A stretch of DNA of 8,413 nucleotides from Pseudomonadota bacterium (lineage in GTDB: Bacteria > Pseudomonadota > Gammaproteobacteria > Steroidobacterales > Woeseiaceae): contig JADFGH010000084.1 of the NCBI GenBank assembly GCA_022567775.1, forward strand, positions 1 to 8,413, written 5' to 3'. Positions 6,587-8,413 of this stretch are shown in pieces. Numbering within the stretch: position 1 is the stretch's first letter; each line of letters begins with the position of its first letter. The notes under the pieces are model-generated. The model was not told where the DNA came from. It was given only the letters and a program-made list of their open reading frames with translations, and did not search any database. The position numbers and the translations under genes were made by a program.

Positions 6587-8218
6587 ATGACTGACAAAAT
6601 CACCGTCGCGCTGGCACAGCTTGATCTTGTGGTCGGCGACGTGGCCGGGAATACGCAAAAAATTCTCGACAATGCAGCACGCGCGCGTGACGACATGCGG
6701 GCTGATCTGATCGTCTTTCCAGAACTGAGCATATGCGGTTATCCGCCCGAGGACCTGTTGTTCCATTCGGGCTTGCGGCGCCGCGTCGAGAATGCCATGG
6801 AGACTATTCGCGACTCAGTTCGCGAGATTGCCGTGCTGGTCGGGTTTCCGGACTACCAGGACGATGACATTTTTAATGCCTGCGTGGTCTTCAGGGACGG
6901 TGAGGTTCTCGCGCATTATCACAAGCACTTGTTGCCAAACTACAGCGTCTTCGACGAGGAACGTTACTTTACGGCGGGCAAGGAGGCGTCGGTATTTACG
7001 CTCAACGGTGTTCGTGTCGGAATCAATATCTGTGAGGATGTATGGGGCAGCGCACCCACCAATGCCAGCCGTGCGGCCGGTGCCGAGGTACTGGTTGTGA
7101 TTAACGGCTCGCCTTACGAAACGGACAGCCAGTTGCACAGGGAGGATGTCGTTCGGAAGCGCGTGTTGGAAATCGGTATTCCGGCCGTCTATCTGAACAT
7201 GGTTGGCGGACAGGACGAACTGGTATTCGATGGCGGGTCTTTTGCCATGGACAGAAGCGGCGAAGTGGTGTTTCGCGCCGCTGCGTTCAGGGAGGAAGTG
7301 TATTACGTACAGTTGGCGGCAGATGGCGCCGGTGTCGCGCCACAAGCTGGAGAGGTTGCGCCACTATTGCCGCAAGATCAAAGCGTATATGAGGCACTGG
7401 TCTGTGGCACGCGCGACTATGTCGGCAAGCACGGCTTCCCTGGCGTCGTCCTCGGGTTGTCAGGTGGCGTTGATTCGGCGCTGATTCTTGCGATTGCCTG
7501 CGATGCTCTCGGTGCCGACCGGGTGCGTGCGGTAATGATGCCGTTTCGCTACACGAGCACCATGAGCCAGGAAGATGCGGCAAAACAGGCCAGGATACAA
7601 AAGGTGCGCTATGACGTCATTCCGATCGAACCGATGTACGAGGCGACGCTGCAACAGCTGGCGACGGTCTTCGAGAGTCGCGATATCGATGTTACGGAGG
7701 AGAACATACAGGCACGGTGTCGCGGCCTCCTGTTGATGGCGATATCCAACAAGACAGGACGCATGTTGCTGACCACGGGCAACAAAAGCGAGATGGCAGT
7801 TGGCTATGCCACCTTGTACGGCGATATGGCGGGCGGATTCGCGCCAATCAAGGATTGCAGCAAATCACTCGTCTACAAGCTCGCCCGTTACCGGAATTCG
7901 ATCAGCAAAGTCATTCCCGAGCGGGTTATTTCGAGACCGCCTTCGGCAGAGTTGCGGCCGCATCAGAAAGACAGCGATTCGCTGCCGGATTACGACATTC
8001 TTGATCCGATACTCGAGGCCTTTATCGAAGAAGATCTGTCAGTGAAAGAAATCGTGGAGCGGGGATTCGACCGTGACGTGGTTATCCGGGTGCTCGAAAT
8101 GGTGAAACGTAGTGAGTACAAGCGGCGTCAGGCGCCGCCGGGGATACGCATCAGTCGTCGTGCGTTTGGGCGGGACTGGCGGTATCCGATTACTTCGCGC
8201 TACACCTTCCCTGAATAA
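6587..8218 (+). CDS. nadE: Glutamine-dependent NAD+ synthetase
   Basis: Encodes a 543-residue two-domain enzyme making NAD+ from nicotinic acid adenine dinucleotide, ATP and glutamine, the last step of NAD synthesis. The N-terminal nitrilase-type glutaminase domain (about 1-260) has the catalytic triad Glu46 (FPELSICGYP), Lys113 (KHLLPNY) and Cys149 (NICEDVWG). It releases ammonia for the C-terminal synthetase domain (about 265-543). That domain has the ATP pyrophosphatase P-loop LSGGVDSA (291-298), TGNKSEMAVGY (397-407) and YGDMAGGFAPIKD (411-423). Both active sites are complete, so it can use glutamine directly, unlike the short ammonia-dependent NadE of E. coli. The start MTDKITVALAQLDLVVGD is typical; AGGAAG lies 15 bases upstream, rather far for a ribosome binding site. 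The 109-base gap from sucD holds no clear promoter or terminator. The stop codon is one base from the inverted REP pair that follows. Confidence 0.97.
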   Translation: MTDKITVALAQLDLVVGDVAGNTQKILDNAARARDDMRADLIVFPELSICGYPPEDLLFHSGLRRRVENAMETIRDSVREIAVLVGFPDYQDDDIFNACVVFRDGEVLAHYHKHLLPNYSVFDEERYFTAGKEASVFTLNGVRVGINICEDVWGSAPTNASRAAGAEVLVVINGSPYETDSQLHREDVVRKRVLEIGIPAVYLNMVGGQDELVFDGGSFAMDRSGEVVFRAAAFREEVYYVQLAADGAGVAPQAGEVAPLLPQDQSVYEALVCGTRDYVGKHGFPGVVLGLSGGVDSALILAIACDALGADRVRAVMMPFRYTSTMSQEDAAKQARIQKVRYDVIPIEPMYEATLQQLATVFESRDIDVTEENIQARCRGLLLMAISNKTGRMLLTTGNKSEMAVGYATLYGDMAGGFAPIKDCSKSLVYKLARYRNSISKVIPERVISRPPSAELRPHQKDSDSLPDYDILDPILEAFIEEDLSVKEIVERGFDRDVVIRVLEMVKRSEYKRRQAPPGIRISRRAFGRDWRYPITSRYTFPE

Positions 8219-8219
8219 T

Positions 8220-8318
8220 GAATCGCCCGCCGGGGCGGGCTCCTACGAATCGTCCGTACAATTTTTGGCCGTCCGAATAAACAAAATTGTCGTAGGAGCC
8301 CGCCCCGGCGGGCGATTC
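8220..8318. repeat. Inverted REP doublet (REPIN-like element)
   Basis: Two 29-base arms, 8220-8248 and 8290-8318, are exact reverse complements of each other, separated by 41 bases. Each arm holds GTAGGAGC at its inner end next to a GC palindrome (GCCCGCC-GG-GGCGGGC at 8225-8240 in the left arm), ending in GCGATTC on the outside. This is the layout of REP sequences in gammaproteobacteria, and two in inverted order make a REPIN, which is thought to be moved by RAYT transposases encoded elsewhere. A second inner dyad, ACAATTTT (8258-8265) and AAAATTGT (8283-8290), lengthens the fold. It fills the space between two convergent genes, one base from each stop codon, so it probably also ends or protects both transcripts. 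No T-run follows, so it is not a classic intrinsic terminator. Confidence 0.88.
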
Positions 8319-8319
8319 C

Positions 8320-8413
8320 CTACTGGTTCTGCACCACCGGATCGTCCCGGAAATTCTTCTGCAGGACGCGACGCGTGTCCTCGGCCAGTTCGGTCATGCC
8401 CAGACCCTCATAG
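8320..8413 (-). CDS. bamD: C-terminus of probable BamD outer-membrane assembly lipoprotein
   Basis: The minus strand has an open frame entering from the right edge and ending at TAG (8322-8320): 30 codons reading YEGLGMTELAEDTRRVLQKN, then a short polar tail FRDDPVVQNQ. The pattern of a Tyr-x-x-Leu helix followed by LA-x-D-x-RRVL-x-x-N resembles the last TPR helix of BamD (ComL/YfiO), the essential lipoprotein of the BAM complex that inserts outer-membrane proteins. I recall comL close to pilS-pilR in Pseudomonas chromosomes, which fits the setting. Only a fragment is visible, with no lipobox or TPR core, so another TPR protein remains possible. It is convergent with nadE. Confidence 0.6.
   Translation of the reverse strand, partial: YEGLGMTELAEDTRRVLQKNFRDDPVVQNQ

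Noticed and set aside
1..8413. CRISPR array, tRNA, rRNA, transposase gene or novel multi-gene defence-like system
   Set aside because: No regularly spaced direct repeats, no tRNA or rRNA sequence and no transposase frame were seen; every sizeable gene belongs to a familiar family.

Overview
The window reads as ordinary chromosome from a gammaproteobacterium. It carries type IV pilin genes of the Pseudomonas/Xanthomonas kind, the PilS-PilR two-component pair, a perfect sigma-54 promoter before a pilin, an E. coli-like SucC/SucD pair and a REP doublet of the type common in gammaproteobacteria. Coding GC is moderately high. I cannot name genus or species. The order pilA, pilR, pilS (minus strand), then sucC, sucD (plus strand), resembles what I recall from Xanthomonadaceae chromosomes, but that is memory and was not searched.

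Left to right: (1) 1-256, minus: the first 85 codons of a type IV pilin, cut by the window edge. (2) 257-628: about 370 bases without a gene. It holds a perfect CRP/Vfr-type palindrome, several other short palindromes, a chain of inverted repeats forming a mosaic element, and the rho-independent terminator of the next pilin gene. (3) 629-1060, minus: a complete major-type pilin (pilA) with a sigma-54 promoter at 1133-1148 and a candidate PilR-type upstream palindrome at 1269-1283. (4) 1291-4274, minus: pilS then pilR, with the pilS stop overlapping the pilR start by one base. (5) 4275-4421: divergent intergenic region. (6) 4422-6477, plus: sucC and sucD, the two subunits of succinyl-CoA synthetase. 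(7) 6587-8218, plus: glutamine-dependent NAD+ synthetase (nadE). (8) 8220-8318: two inverted REP sequences (REPIN-like), filling the gap between the convergent stop codons of nadE and the next gene. (9) 8320-8413, minus: the last 30 codons of a gene that looks like bamD.

The left half works as one regulatory circuit. PilS is a membrane sensor kinase that phosphorylates PilR, and PilR activates the sigma-54 promoter of the adjacent pilA. The first pilin lacks a sigma-54 site and has a CRP/Vfr-type palindrome instead, so the two pilins are probably controlled differently. The right half is housekeeping metabolism: substrate-level phosphorylation in the TCA cycle and the last step of NAD synthesis.

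I saw no previously undescribed multi-gene system. The best leads are the unusual first pilin (no Pro22, no N-proximal cysteine), the split in pilin regulation, the palindromic mosaic element, and the REP doublet fitted between two stop codons.
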